64,000 bases of DNA from contig WHVA01000473.1 of assembly GCA_015179125.1 (NCBI GenBank), positions 1-64,000 of the forward strand, read 5' to 3'. The DNA is from Gautieria morchelliformis (taxonomy: Eukaryota > Basidiomycota > Agaricomycetes > Gomphales > Gomphaceae). The notes under the pieces are model-generated. The model worked only from the letters and a program-made list of their open reading frames with translations. It did no database searches and was not told where the DNA came from. The translations under genes and the position numbers were made by a program. Positions within the stretch are counted from its first letter, which is position 1; every line of letters starts with the position of its first letter. This document shows positions 46,701-60,500 of the stretch, one piece after another.

Positions 46701-49700
46701 AGGGTCCAATGGACCTGGAACTCCAGGTCCGTCGAGTTTATCCATCGATGTACGATAATCTCGTCGACGAGCCACTCCTCGTCGTCATTTGCTCCGAAGT
46801 CATAAAATGACTTGGCCTCACGACGAGGGAACAATTCGTCGTTGTTAGCCTCGTATCGCCGTACGAGGCTGGAATGGAAGACCGGTGAAATGCGACGGCT
46901 TTCAGTTTGTCGGGAAGATCGAGGGTCACCGTCGAGGCGTCGTTGTGAGCCTCGACGATGCAGTATGGTCCGATGTACCGCGGGACTAGCTTTCTGGCTC
47001 TTCCTTTCGGGAGAGTTAGGTTTTGTGTCGAAAGGTAGATGCGGTCGTTGGCCGCGTACCTGTTGCTCGCCATACGTTTCTTATTTGCGTGAAACGTTTG
47101 CGTCACTCGATGCTCTATTATTGCATCATGTGCCGCCATCAGGTTCCATTTTGCCTGATGTGCGAACCGGGCCACCCCCTTGAACGGGGTGTCCATGGCT
47201 ATGGGGAGGTCTATCTGCGGCATATAGCCGTGGATCAGCTCGAAAGGTGCGAACCCTGTGGTCGTGCCGACATTGCTGTTGAGGGCGACCTCAACCATTG
47301 GGCATTTCAATGCCCAATCCTTCTGATCATCTCTGACGACTGCGCGCAATATCTGGCTGATTGAGCGGTTGGCCCGCTCGGTTGCTCCATCCGTTTGGGG
47401 ATGGAAGGCAGTTGACATGAAGAGCTTAGTCCCCATGAGTCGCTGTAGTTCACGCCAGAAGATCGACGTGAACTTCGAGTCTCTGTCCGAGACGATGGAG
47501 TCGGGAACTCTGTGGAGTCAAATGACCTCCTTCAGAAACAGCCAGGCTACTCCCTTGGCTGACACGCTCGTCGTGGTTGGTACGAGGTGTACGAGCGACG
47601 TTAGTCGGTCGATGACTACCATCAGGTATTCACAGTCGTTGGATCTGGGCAGGGGCCCCATGAAGTCGATGCCAATCGACTGCCACGGCCTATCTGGAAT
47701 GGGTAGGCTGTGTAGTAGGCCTTTGGGCCGTTGTGGTCCGGTTTTCGTCATCTGACACCTCGCGCACGATGTGCAGAACACTTCTATGTCTGGGCTCATG
47801 CCTGGCCACCAATATGCTCTTCGAACGTAGTTCGAAGTCTTCAGATGGCCGTAGTGGCCGACTATCTGATGTGCCCGATCGATGATAATTTCGATCAGCT
47901 TCCTTCCCCCTTGAAGAACAGAGCGGGGGACGGCAATGACGTCTCTTTTGAGCTGATTCTTAGTCCAGATCAGCCCATCCCGGATCCTGAATCTCGGGTG
48001 CACGTCCGGGTGCACCATGATCTTTGTGAACATGGTGTCCCTGTGGTACGCGTCTTGTAGGACCTTAGACAGGTCTATGCCTTGCTCGATGACCCGGCAC
48101 AGGGGCGCGTCGTCATTTCCTGCGGCGATGGCTCTGACCTCATCGTTGTCGTCGCGGGACACGGCGACGTTCGCGGGCTCTGGTGAGCCCTCGTTTAATG
48201 TGGCGGCTTCCATTACTCTTGCCTCTGTCTTCTCAGTGAGGCGTTTAGAGCGTCTTGTCGCCGCTGTTTGCAACTCGACATACCAGTCGGTGGGCAATAA
48301 CTCACCGTCCGGGTCCAAACGCGCATCCGCGTTCACGAAGACATGGTCCGGGTGATTGTCATCACTCGTGTCGCTCTCATAATAGCGCGACAGGCAGTCC
48401 GCTACCTTGTTCTCTATACCATCAACATGAATGGTGTTGAAATTGAACCAGGAGAGAAACTCCCACCATCTGACCTGCGGTCAGATAGGCTCTTCTGGGT
48501 CTCCAAGTACTCGAGCCCTTTGTGGTCTGTGACGAGGGTGAACCTTCACCCCAGCAGTTTGTCCTCCCATTTCATGAGATCCTCGAGCAGCACCGCGATC
48601 GTCTCGTGCTCGTGAGTCCGGTAGTGTTGCTGAGCAACGCTGAACTTCTTTGACAAGAAGCCGGCTGGTCGACAAGTTTTCCAGTCAGGACCTTGGCCGT
48701 AGACCGCACCGACACTGGCTTTTGAACCGTCGGTGATCACCCAGATCAGCGCTGGGCACCTTGCGTCTACTGGACGCAGGATCGGGGCCTTACAGGCCAA
48801 CGCCTTAATGCTTTGCCAGCATTTGTCGAGTAGTGGCGTCCATTCAAATGGACGGTTATTACGTGCACAGCCCGATAGCGGGGTGGTATATGCGCTAACA
48901 TCCAGCATGTAGTGTGCCAGATACTGTACCAGCCCGAGGAAATGCTGGACGTCGTTGAACGTCCGTGGCCTGAGCCACTCGCGGATGCATTGCATCTTGT
49001 CCTCGTCGGCATGTACCCCTCGGCCATCGATCATATGGCCGAGACAATCCATTCGGATGGAGTAGAGGTCCACCTTTTTCTTCCTCAGAAAGAGGTGATT
49101 CTTCCTCAGTCTGTCAAAGACGATGTAGAGGCGCTCTTCATGCTCTTGTATTGAGAGCGAGAATATGAAGATGTCGTCCATGTATACATGGACGAAGTGA
49201 CCTATGCAGTCGCGGAAAATGGCTGTCATCAGCCGTTGGAATGTTGATGGGGAATTACAGTCCCCCATCTGTATCACCTGGCTCCTGAAGGTGCCAAGGA
49301 TCATGGCAAAGGCAGTCTTTGCTACGTGATCCAGATGGATCCGGATCTGCTCGTATACTTCTGACATATCGAGTTTTGTTCGATATCGGCAGCGAGCCAT
49401 GTCGCTGCGTATGATATCTTGATCTGGGAAGGGCGTGACGTCCTTCACTGTGTTCTCGTTCTGCTGGCGTAGATCGAAGACGGTTCTCCACGTACCGTTC
49501 TTCTTCGGCACACACAGCATGGGCACTGCCTGCTGTGCTACTGCCGGAATCCACCACTTTGCAGTGGTGTATCGTTCTATCTTAGCCGACAGTTCCTCTC
49601 GGAAGTGTTTGGGGCATTTCGGTAGTTGATACCGCATGTGCTTGTTGGGATCGATGATGTTGATCTCATGGTTGATCTCCCGTAGTGGCGGGAGTTCTAA

Positions 49701-52700
49701 TGGAATGCCACTGACTAGGTCAGTGATTCTTTCCATCCATTCCTTGCGGAGGCGAGGAAGGTCATCATCCATGAGGAAGGTCATCATCCGTGAGGATGAT
49801 GGTAGTGGATGGCTTAGATGCCATTAGGCGCTGTTGGCGTCTATTAGGTCCCACGGCGTGCGGGCCCACTTTCCTCTTTCCCATCACTTTCACCGTTAGG
49901 TGAGAGTGTCTCTCCCTATGGCTGTAGGGTGAGTTCGAGGACGAGTCGTCCCGCGACTCGTCCTCCTGGCTTCAATGAGCCAGGTTCGGCTTCGGCGCCT
50001 GGGTGATCATGCTCACCCGTGGCCCTTTGTCCTCGTTCTTCGATTCGTCATCGTCGAATGAGACCTTGCCCGTGGGGATCACTTTGTTCCCCTTGCGAAT
50101 CGTCCCTGGGCTTGAGAAGTCCAGGGTTATGCCGAATCTCCTTAGGAACAGTGTCCCTAAGATCGCATCATACTATTCGATGTTTGCTACGTCGAAATAT
50201 TCGTTGTATGTCCCACGACCAAACTTGATGGTCGTGTTCGTTCCATAGTTGATTGTGGAACGGCTGCCTATGCAGGCTAGCTGCAGCGCGATTGGTTGCT
50301 CCAGGGAGAATGTCTTCATCCCTGTAGCTCACGTGAATTTGGGGGACAGCAGTACCCCTTCGCTGCCGCTATCTAGCAGGCAGTGGGCTTTTACACCATT
50401 TATTTCCCAGTACCCTGATAGGGTATGGTTCTCACTGCACGGACGCGTTGGCCGCGTCCTGTGTTTGCTTTGGTGGTGATACACCAGCTCGGCCGCCTTG
50501 TCTGGCGTGACCGATGTGTGTGCTGCCATGACCTTCATGGCGGTTTCGTCTTCCAGTGCGAATCTGATCGCGCTGGACCTGTAGGTGGTGTCTTCCACCT
50601 CCTCGTCCCATTCATAGTATTGGGACGGCTCTGGGTCCCATTCTTCAGTGGGCGCATCTCCGTTGTCCTGAGTGTCGTTGGGTTGGGGATCACCCTCCCC
50701 CTCTTCGTCAATTTGTTGAAGAGAATTTTGACCGAGATCCGTTTCCGGATCCTCGGCTTCATTGTCGTGCCTCACGGCCGCTGTCCTTATACCGGACCTA
50801 AGCCGGGGGCACTCTGCCTTCTTGTGGCCAGGTTGGCCGCATTCAAAGCATGTGGTGTTGCTTTGGCTGCCGCTGGGCCTATCGTTAGGCCGGCCCGACA
50901 TTTTCGTCGGTGGGGCAGGTCGTGGGGACAACCCTGACGCTTGAGGCTGTTTAGCTTCAGGCGGGCGTCCAGCTTGTGCTGGGTGTGAGGGCAGTAGCCA
51001 TTGTCCTGTTCCGCTTCTTGCGAACAGGCTGGGCCTGGTCAGGCCCGTTTGTGTCAACGGCTTGCTCCCTGTGAGCCGGGCAGCGCTTGCCGTTGCTGCT
51101 GCGCTTTCTGCGTGGCACATCCCCATGTTGTATCGGGATGCCTCCTCGATCATCTGGGCCGTCTCGAAGAGTTTCTCTATTGAGCTGCTCTCGGCATTAT
51201 AGCCTTTTTTGAGGACCTCGTTGCACAGTGTTTCGCGCAGCGCTGATACGAACCGTCTCCGGAACGTGTACTCGTCTGGCAGCTCTATCATACGTGCCGC
51301 GTATTTTGTGAGCTCGTTCAGCATCTCCTGAACGGTTTTCATGCCTTGCATGACCATGTCAAATTTATTCGATGCGTGATGGTACGTCAGTGTGTGCAGG
51401 AACCTTTTTTGAAGGCCTTGCATCACGGTTTCCAGCATCCAGCTGCAGACCTGGCGATCGAAGCGTTCAACATTTCGAAGGAACCATTCCTGGGCTTCGC
51501 CGGTGAGGCGAGTGCCCACATAGCCGACCTGCATGTCAATGCTGGTTGGCCCTAGGAGGCAATTCATTTTTAGCCATCGTAGGATGGCTGCCACGAAGAT
51601 TTCAAACTCTTCGAGGTCAGATCCCCCGGCATATGGCTCGGGGTGGGCCAATTTTACGCCGGCTTTCGCTAGCACAGACTTCTCCGGGTCTGTGTCCGCG
51701 GCGTCTGCTAACGCCACACGGATCATCTGTGTGATCCCGTGGTACGGCTCCATTGGTACGATGTCAGCCTGGTCAGGGATTCCCTGGCCTTCCGTTGGGG
51801 CCATGGATCGTTCGCGTGGTTGTGACGCCGCGTGGGGCAGGCTGTTATATGCCCTGATGGGCCCCAGGCCTGGATCGGGCTCGGGATCGGGAGCATTTTG
51901 TGCCTGGTGTCCCCGGTCAGTCCCGCCTTGCGGATCCGAAGCCTGCTGTTGTAGGCTGCGTGCACCTGCCATGCGTCCTGTACGGCTTGCGTGAGCTGCT
52001 CGTCGGGCAGCTGAGCGGTGTAGCTGTGGGCCACTGTCTCTTCAGCATTTTTCGCTAGTAGCTTGAGTGCCCGTGTGTGGCGGCGCGCGGCTGCGGCTTC
52101 TTTACACTGCCAGTGTGAGACTTCGAGCTCTAAGCTCTCGGTCGTCATTTCAGAGTCAGGCTCTGAGGCGACCTGATCCCTAACGATCTGTTGGATCGTT
52201 TTACGGCTGTCCGTTGGGGCAGCCGGTTGTTCTTGAGGTTCGTTCCCAAACCTTACGTCCTGTTCGACCGGGATGGCTGGCGGCGGCATTTGCTGCTTGT
52301 CTCGCTCCTTTCGGCATGGGTCTTCCACGTCGCGACTGCGTTCGTTGGCTGCGGACTGTTGCGAGCTCGGACGAGTTGCGTCGCGTTCCCCACGTGGGCG
52401 GAGTGCTTTCTGGACGTCCTCCAGCGTGGCTGCGTCTTGCAGCCTGATCTCCTCCGCCTGGTGGAGTTCCTTGCTGATTGCCATTAGGGCGGCGGTGGCG
52501 TTGTCAAGCTGCGATGCCAGCTGATCGTGCTTGTGGCGTGTTAGCGTACTTCGGTGCAGCGCAGCCTGCACCTGTTTGTTCAGGGCCTCTGCCGTCTTGT
52601 GGTCGATGGCGTGAGCCCTCGAGCTCTTGCGACTGGAGCTCGAGTATTCTGAGTCCTGACAATCGTCTGGGGCTCGTCTTTTTTGCCGTCGTCCTCCTTC

Positions 52701-53435
52701 AGGGACGATCGTCGTCACTCTACTTCGTGAGCGTCGGTTTGAGTCGTGGCTTTGTGCCCGCCTCGACGTTGTTGCTCTACCGTCTGACGACGGGGAGACT
52801 TCTCTGCCCTTTCCTTTTTCCTTGGGCAGAGAGAGATGGGGGGGCGGTGCCGGCTCATTGCCCGGCATCGTCTCTTCCTCGGCCACGCTCGATGAGATGT
52901 GGTCGGGGTTTTCCTCGTCCTCTACTGAGGGGACGAGGGTGGGGAGATCTACGATCTCTCCGTCTTCTATCGTCCTGTTCTCTTGGTCCAGGATAGCGTC
53001 AGCCGTCGTGTCGCTGGGCTGCGCCTGGGGCGTGGACCTCGAGCTCGTCGCTCGTGTCCGTCTTCGACTGGGTGGGATCATCATGCTCGCAGCCGACAGT
53101 AGAAGGTCTACTGGAGGATCTCAACGATGTTTAGTCGTCGATGCAGCGATCTTTTTCAAGATTGCTTTGAATCCACTATCGGTTGGTCGCGTGGCGATCA
53201 ACCGCAGGATAGTTCAAAAAGGTGTAAAGATGTCTATCTTAAGCCTTAAGTCACAAGAGCACGACAGAACTTGACCAATGAGTGGTATTCTGATGCTACG
53301 TAGTGACAGTGTAAGGGTAAGATGCGATGGGGACCGCTAGCCGGTTCCCACGCATAAACTATACAGTGGGTCCCTAAGGGGCCCACTGGGATTATGTAAT
53401 AACTAATGTACATGTAGATACACGGGTTATTTACA
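37714..53435 (-). mobile_element. Ty3/gypsy chromovirus with an extra 3' ORF, nest host
   Basis: LTRs of 213 bp lie at 37714-37926 and 53223-53435 (TGTAAA to TTTACA) with three differences, so a recent insertion. The flanks CTGGT and CTTGT are a near-perfect 5-bp target duplication. Parts in minus-strand order: gag with a coiled, charged N-terminus and a zinc knuckle (CFECGQPGHKKAEC), about 50.3-53.1 kb; aspartic protease (LLDSGSEG), about 50.3 kb; reverse transcriptase (YMDDIFIF) and RNase H, 48.5-49.8 kb; integrase (HHCC, YWWPG, HPQTDG) with a chromodomain-like tail, 46.7-48.3 kb. A further coding region of unknown function, between integrase and 3' LTR, lies at 45.5-46.6 and 38.0-38.9 kb. 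It carries the inner element at 38934-45453. Nearly whole but broken at a handful of places. Confidence 0.9.
38934..45453 (-). mobile_element. Ty3/gypsy chromovirus nested in the outer element
   Basis: LTRs of 368 bp at 38934-39301 and 45086-45453 look identical by eye and are flanked by a perfect 5-bp duplication (CCTAC at 38929-38933 and 45454-45458), so this is a very young insertion. Parts: gag with a zinc knuckle (CYNCKKPGHISPDC), 43.9-45.1 kb; protease (LLDSGATGMFID) and reverse transcriptase (FMDDILIF), 42.1-43.9 kb; RNase H and integrase core, 41.0-42.1 kb; integrase end with chromodomain (LEYLVRWKGYG), 40.0-40.8 kb; a small extra ORF near 39.3-39.9 kb. A polypurine tract abuts the 3' LTR. 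The interior is rearranged, so the copy is broken despite its youth; perhaps one to three breaks. The LTR contains a short GGAAACTNR-like tandem stretch. Confidence 0.92.
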
Positions 53436-54043
53436 CTTGTGGGGCTGTGCTTTCATTAGCAGGTCTGCCAGCATGCTGCTTGTAGGTACATATCCAATCT
53501 GAATAACTCTCTGTGCAAGTTTCTCTTGCAGCCAAAAATATCTGAGATCTAGGTGCTTCATCCACCCATGATGTTCCAGGTTTTTGGCAACTGATAGGGT
53601 GGATTGGTTATCGATGTAAAGGTGAGATGGGTTCTCGATTCTTGAGCCAAGTTCACCAAAGAGATTCCACAGCCACACGATCTCCATTCCTGTGCAAACT
53701 GAAGCCACAAACTCGGCTTCTGTTGTGGACAGGGTGACTATGTGTTGTATCTTGCTTGTCCAACTAATAGCTCTGGTCCTGATCTTAGTGAGGAATCTGG
53801 AGGTTGATCGTCCATTGTCAGGATTCCCTCCATGGTCGGTGTCCATCCATGTTTGGAATGACTTGGTGGAAGGATCTGGTGCAAAGGTAAGGGCCAAATC
53901 AAAAGTCCATTGTAGGTAGTGCAGGAGGTGCTTCACTGCCGTCCAATGCTTCGGTCCTGGATTCAAGTTGAATCATGCAAGGCAGGCAATGGCATATGAA
54001 ATATCGGGGTGTGTTGCTATCGCTAGATAATTCAGTGCCCCGA
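53436..54043 (-). mobile_element. Ty1/copia RNase H piece
   Basis: The minus strand reads DIGALNYLAIATHPDISYAI, then a long frame with WMDTDHGG, the copia RNase H motif STTEAEFVA, IDNQSTLSVAKN and LADLLMKA near the end of pol. It is the 5' side of the copia element whose 3' end lies at 37251-37713; the outer gypsy sits between. Fossil. Confidence 0.85.
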
Positions 54044-54514
54044 TGTCAAGATTGGGTTTTTAGGCATTAATATCATGTATTAGTGAACACAGTGAATGCC
54101 CAAATGGCTTGTGCAACGAACTGTGTAGTTCGGTGAATATGATGCACAAATAAATATTTAGAAGGTAAGAGGGCTACCCGAATGGGGCTCGCCCTATCTA
54201 TAGTCATAGCGAAATAGCCCGTGACACTTGACGATGTAACGTACAAGGTCTCATGGAAAGGTTGTCTAGTAGTAACAATCCTTTTGCCGGTGAAGGTGCT
54301 CCTTTGGAACCCTTTGCCGACAGCATCGATAATTGTATGAAGGCTAAAGTAATGAAGGTGAAGTACAAAAACTTACCAGTGGTGCTTAAGTCCTCCTCTG
54401 GTCTAAGATAGGGGTCTATAGAAGAGGGCTCAAGATGATGATCACAGTGAGGTCAAGTTTTGCACAAGATAGACGTATGATAATTGAACTGCAGAATATA
54501 CATGCGAACGTAAG
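54044..54514 (-). mobile_element. Ty3/gypsy LTR fragment, inverted, heavily mutated
   Basis: The 3' portion of the long-LTR family in minus orientation, starting at the TGTCAAGATTGG end. It ends exactly where the plus-strand LTR at 54515 begins, giving a head-to-head pair. Differences from the other copies are many and mostly of the C-to-T or G-to-A type. Confidence 0.8.
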
Positions 54515-57500
54515 TGTCATGACGCGTTTATTTCTCATACTCAGGTGCTCTGTCCTGCCATTTCTCACTCCATCTCCGTGCTCGTTCTGATCGCCATTGT
54601 CATGTTCGGCAACCGATTCTCGCTGTTCGCGCCAATTACCATAGCCAGGTCGTCAACGCACGATCGACGTCTTTGGACTGACTTGGCAGTCATCGCTGGG
54701 CCTATCACCTCCTCTGCTCGACCCTCTTCCAATGGTGTTCTGATAATTGGATTGTCATGACCTGTGTATTTCCTGCACCTTGTTATCCCCATTTCCCCTT
54801 TCGCTACTCCTCCCCAGTGTTCGCTCGGCTTCGCCCTCCACCTCGACCTCTCCTCCTCTATGTCATCTCTGTTTGCCCTTCCTCGCATTTCGCCGAACAG
54901 CCATTCGCTGCTCACATCACTCGCCAGCAGGCACACCATCAAATCACGATCGACATCCCTATCCGGCATGATGGCTCGTCAGTAACTCCATCAGCTTCTC
55001 GATCCAACCCCCTTTTGGTGTTCATATGAGCAGTGTGCGTTCGCGGGACGTCCTACCCGTGGGTCGTGTGAGATCAACCCAGTAGATGAAGAACCTGTGC
55101 AGGGCAGTGTATATGCGGGCCCCAAGACATGATTTCGTACATAGGTGTCTTCGCCACCTTCACTCTCCGTTGTTTCATGTTCTCCCTCTTCTCTCATTCT
55201 ATTGTATGTTTATTTCATCTATGTTGTATCATGACTGCGCACCCCTATCCAACCCTGACTTGTGACGGCCTCTTTCCCATTCGCGGATACCTTACGAGCA
55301 TTCGATATAAGTAGTTTACATTCACATGTATATTCCCCAGTTCAATTATCATACGTCGTCCATCTTGTGCAAACTTGACCTCGCTGTGGTCATCGTCTTA
55401 AGCTTTCTCTTGGAGATTTCCATCTTCGACTAGCAGAGGACTTAGGCATCACTGGTGAGTTCTCATACTTCATCTTCGTTACCTTAGCCTTCGAACCATG
55501 TTCTGAGCTGTTGGCGAAGGGCTCCGAAGGAGCACCTTCGCCGGTGAAGGGATTGTCGAGACTTAGACAGCCCTTCCGTGAGACCTTGCACATTACATCA
55601 TCAAGTGCCATGGGCTATTTCGCTACGACTGTAGATAGGGTGAGCCCCATTCAGGCAACCCTCTTACCTTGTGAACATTCATTGGTTCATCTATTTGCCG
55701 AACGGCATACTTATTCGCACAAGTTATTCGGGCATTCGCTGTGTTCACTAATACACGATATTAACGCCTAAAAACCAATCCTGACAGTATAATTGAACTA
55801 ACAGCTACAGTCAAAGCATTACCCTATTTTTTACGTCATCTACACAACAAGAAAACCCTGTTGTCCATAGAACCCGCTCGACAGGTCCAGTTCCTACTCC
55901 AGCACCACTCCAGAGGTGAGCAGCTTCCGCCTCGTTCCCTTCGGAAAACCCCACAGAGGACATCATCCCTTTCTCCCGCCTCATCGCCATGTCTGCATCT
56001 CGGCCTACACTGTACCACCCGGTCCCCGAACACGCATCACCGCCTCTTTTCGACGTTCAACAGCAGCTGACTCCAGGCGAACAGCACTTCTCCCCACAGC
56101 GACCACTTTCAGCCAGCACTCCCATATCTAGTCATAGGCCCAGTGCCGATTCTTTACGCCGCTTATTCGCCCCTAATTCACCCAGTGGTCGCCCACAGAA
56201 CCCTAGCACATTTCAAGAACCTTATCCTTCTAGGCTCCCTCGGATTGCCGGTGCTTCAGGACTCCAATTACAATCGGCCTTCGCACGACCCCACTTGCCA
56301 CCTGCTTCACCTAGTCACACTCCGAACCCCTTTCTCGACGTGCACTACGCCCAGTGTCCTCTTAACCCCCATCCTACATCTCCTCTCAATTCTAGGCATA
56401 CCACCCCTGTATACGCAGAATCTCGGGCTTACACACCCGCTTCGCACAATTCTTCATTTCATTCGCATCACTCACATGCTTCTTCGCACTCTTCGCAGGC
56501 TCTTCGCAGTCTTCACCATTCGGTACATAGCGACCATACTCGAGTCAGCTCTCAACCTACTCCCCCTCGCGAGGCACCTTTGGCAGACCAGGGACATCAT
56601 GCTGACCCTGCGCCCAAGCAACATCTTGGCTATCCCGTTACTGGCGTGCCCTATTATGATCCGAATGCTTTGCCTTTCGGCAGTGCCCCACCTCTATTCG
56701 CAGGGCAACCTCACCCCTTCGTGGGACAACCTCCCCTGTACCAACCTCCAGCCCAGAGTCCTGCCCCACCTGGCGGGCCTGTGCCTCTTCCATTCGCGGG
56801 ACAACCTCTCCCCTTGGCAGGACAACCTCTCCCCTTCGTGGGACAACCTCCCCTGCAGCAACCTCTGGCCCAGATTCCTGCCCCACCTGGCGGGCCTGCA
56901 CCGCCTCCTCCACCACCTCTCAGGCCACCATTTCCCCATTTCGGAGTGCCTCCGATCGGGCCTCCCGGGCCACCCGGGCCCCCCGGACCTCCTGGCCCAC
57001 CTGCGCCCTTTGGTGGACGGCCTTGGCCGCAACCAGGGTTCCCGTGGAATCCCTATTATCCCTTTCCCTTCGCCTACCCTCAGGCTGCCCCTGATGGTGA
57101 CTCCGACGCTGCGAAACCTGACAAATTCACAGGGAAAGAACCCCACCTTCTCCAAACATTCATCGCTAGTTGTATTATGGTCTTCAACAACAAGCCCCGA
57201 AAGTTCCAGCAGGAGCGACAGCGAGTCTCCTACGCAGCATCCTACCTCAGCGACATTGCCTTGATTTGGTGGCAACCCTTTCTCATTCAGTTCCCAGAAC
57301 CTCCCATTCGGAGCAACTGGCTTATCTTTGTCGACGAACTTAATCGTCTTTTCAGTCAGGCTGACATCATCCAGGTATCTGAGCGAGCTATTCGCAGGCT
57401 CAAGATGCTCGACACCCATCATGTCAATCGCCACATGACCACATTCACTGAGTTGTCCTCTTACGTCGAGTGGAACGATGCTGCCCTTTACGACGCTTTC

Positions 57501-60500
57501 TACAACAGCCTCGCTGAGCACATCAAAGACCACATGCTCTCCTACGAACGTCCCGAAAGCCTCGATGATCTCAAACGTCAGGCCCTTCGCATTGACAATC
57601 GCTACTGGGAGCGCCAAGGTGAAAAGCAGATTACAACCTCTATTCGTCCCCCTTCCTCTTCTGAACCTTCTTCTACACCACATACTAACACTCGACCCAG
57701 ACCCTCTGCCGCAGCCAAGCCCGACGAACAGAAAGATCTTTCCGGCATCCTTGATGCTACTGGACGTCTGACTGAAGCCGAGAAAGAGCAATGAAAAACC
57801 AAAGGCCTTTGCCCTTATTGTGGCGAACCCCCCACACATCACGCGAAGGGGTGCCGCTTTCAAGAGTCTGCCTCAACCACTGGCAGAGCTATCTTCACTC
57901 TCGAAGGCGACCCTCAGGTTGCGATTCTCGAAGAGGTTCCCGAAGATAGCGAAAGCTTTCCCGTGGAAGACTAAGCTCACGATCCCTCTGTGGTGTTAAG
58001 AATGGATCGTTTTACTCCTTTGAACAACGACCTTACCCACTCTGTACGAATCCCTGTATCTGTCCCCTTCATCTCTCCCAATCCATGTACACCTTCTCAG
58101 TCTCTGATTCCTTCCCCTCTCATCCTAGTTCTCAAAATTCACCGCCCCAATTCTCGAACGATGTCTCTTTCTCCTTCTCCTTGTTAGCACACTAGCCACT
58201 ACTTCTCGTTCGCTGAACATGTAGATCTTCACCTCATTCAGCAAACTCCACTTTGATAGATATTTTCACCACATAACACTCTTCAGTTACCTTCAACACA
58301 CATTCCGAAAACTCGTCCCCGCTATCCTTGGGTTACGCCCTGAACACGGCGATTGGACCACTCCATTACACCTCAGCCCTTCCACCAGGTGTCGTTTCTT
58401 TCTTCGCCCTTTCCTATCCTGAATCTTCCTGTTTTCGCACAGACGTTCAACATGGACAGCAAACTATTCGCTACCTCAGCAAAAGCCTATCGAGCATCAC
58501 TCTACCGAGTCCTCCATATCGCTGCTCTATACTCGTCCCCACTATCCTTGGGTTACGCCCCGAACACAGCGATTGGACCACCCTATCACACCATTCTGCC
58601 TTCCACCAGCGTCCCGAACCACGCCCACGGATTTTACCCGTCGGGGCAACGTGTACCATAAAGAGGGGGATGGTGTTTAAAGCATGGGAAAACCCCTCAC
58701 AACCCCGACATTCGGAACACTTGGCGATCACTTCAGCGCCATCTGCACAACTTCGCCAACCCCTCCAGCTGAATTCGCTTAGCCACATTCGCCTACCTTC
58801 ACGCGAAGTCTTCGAAGAAAGCTCAGGTTTAGAACACCATCAAGAGCTTCAAGACAAAAAAAGTTGCTTTGTTCACATTACTTATAAACAAACCCTCTAG
58901 TCTACTTCATTAGTTTCCTGATCGTCGCCTGGACGCCCTCTAGTTCTAACACAGCTCCATTCAAGGCGCTCAGTTTCGCCGATAACTCGTTCAGTTTCAC
59001 CGACACATCCCTCATCAAATCCTCCGACCTGTCCACCAGCTCCTCCATCCTCTCCTCGCCGGCCAGCATAGATGTTCGGGTGCCTTCGGGGGTATCTGAG
59101 AATCAGCCGAGGATACTCGGGAGGAGGACTCAACAAGCTTACCAAGGACGTCCATCGACGAAATCGAGGACGAACCCGTCGCCAATCCCTTATCCTTCAC
59201 TTTCCCCTTACTCTTTCCCTTCAGGGCTGTCCACGAGTCAACCTGCAGGTTACCTGGACTTGGACTCGCAGGTTTGCCAGCTTCCAGAAGTGGAATCTGG
59301 ACTTGACCTCAGTTTTTCTGCAGGTTGACTTGGACCTGCAGGTTAAACCTGCAGGTGACTTCCAGTGACTTGCCAGATTATTCTGAGCTGGCTCACCCCG
59401 TGCGAGTGCATGACACGTCTCCTCCCGTGGGGATGGGGGTGAGCTATTTCACACATCCTTACATCCTATTTTGACCATGCTCCTCTAGCAACATCCACAG
59501 ATGTCAAATATGCATTCAGTCAGGGCCGACTGACTGTATCACGGATGTGTCACTCTCTGAAGGAAGAGTCGACATGTGCCAGGACCATACTCAGCACATG
59601 GCTGTCATATGAAGGACTTGTTCCTGAGGAATGTGTTGTAGAGTTGCTGCATGATAAGAGTAAGCATGTCAAGAAGGCTGTTTTGCAGAAGGAAGTAATA
59701 GTAGTTGAATGACATGTAAATGACATGAATTCTTGGCATTTAAGGCTTGCAGGTCTGCGAGTCACCTGCAGAATTCCAAAGGCCAAACCTGGACTTGGCA
59801 GGTTTTTAGGCGCCGATGTAAGGAGGCTTTGTGCCGCAGACGCAGACACTAGACCTAATGAGAGGTGCGCAAGAGCGATTTCTCTGGTTCTTTGTAAGCT
59901 AGATACAAGCTTATATATGTGCCACCAAAGGCTATGGGTACTAGTATGCTCAAAATAAGGAATCACTATGTAGGGAGTGGCACTCCCTTACACCGAGTCA
60001 CCTGGACTTGTGGGAGTTGGATCTGCAGGTTAAAATCACAGGTTGAATTGCGAGTCACCTGCAGGAACCTGGACTCGTGGACAGTGTCATGACGCGTTTA
60101 TTCCTCATAACTCAGGTGCTCTGTCCTGCCATTTCTCACCCCATTTCCGTGTTCGTTCCGATCACCATTGTCATGTTTGGCAACCGATGTTCGCTGATTC
60201 ATGCCCGTTACCATCGCCACGCCGTTAAACGCACGACCAACGGCTTTGGACTGACTTGACAAGTCATCACTGGGTCTACCACCTCCTCTGCCTGACCCTC
60301 TCCCGATGGTGTTCTGATAGTTGGATTGTCATGACCAGTGTATTTCCTGCACCTTGGTATCCCCATTTTCCCTTTCGCTACTCCTCCTCACTGTTCGCTC
60401 GGCTTCGCCCTCCACCTCGACCTCTCCTCCCCTATGTCACCTCTGTTCGCCCTTCCTTGCATTTCGCTGAACGGCTATTCGCTGCTCGCATCATTCGCCA

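Noticed and set aside
56694-57863. A 389-codon minus-strand frame
   Set aside because: It is antisense to the gag frame of the gypsy element, which has clear capsid motifs.
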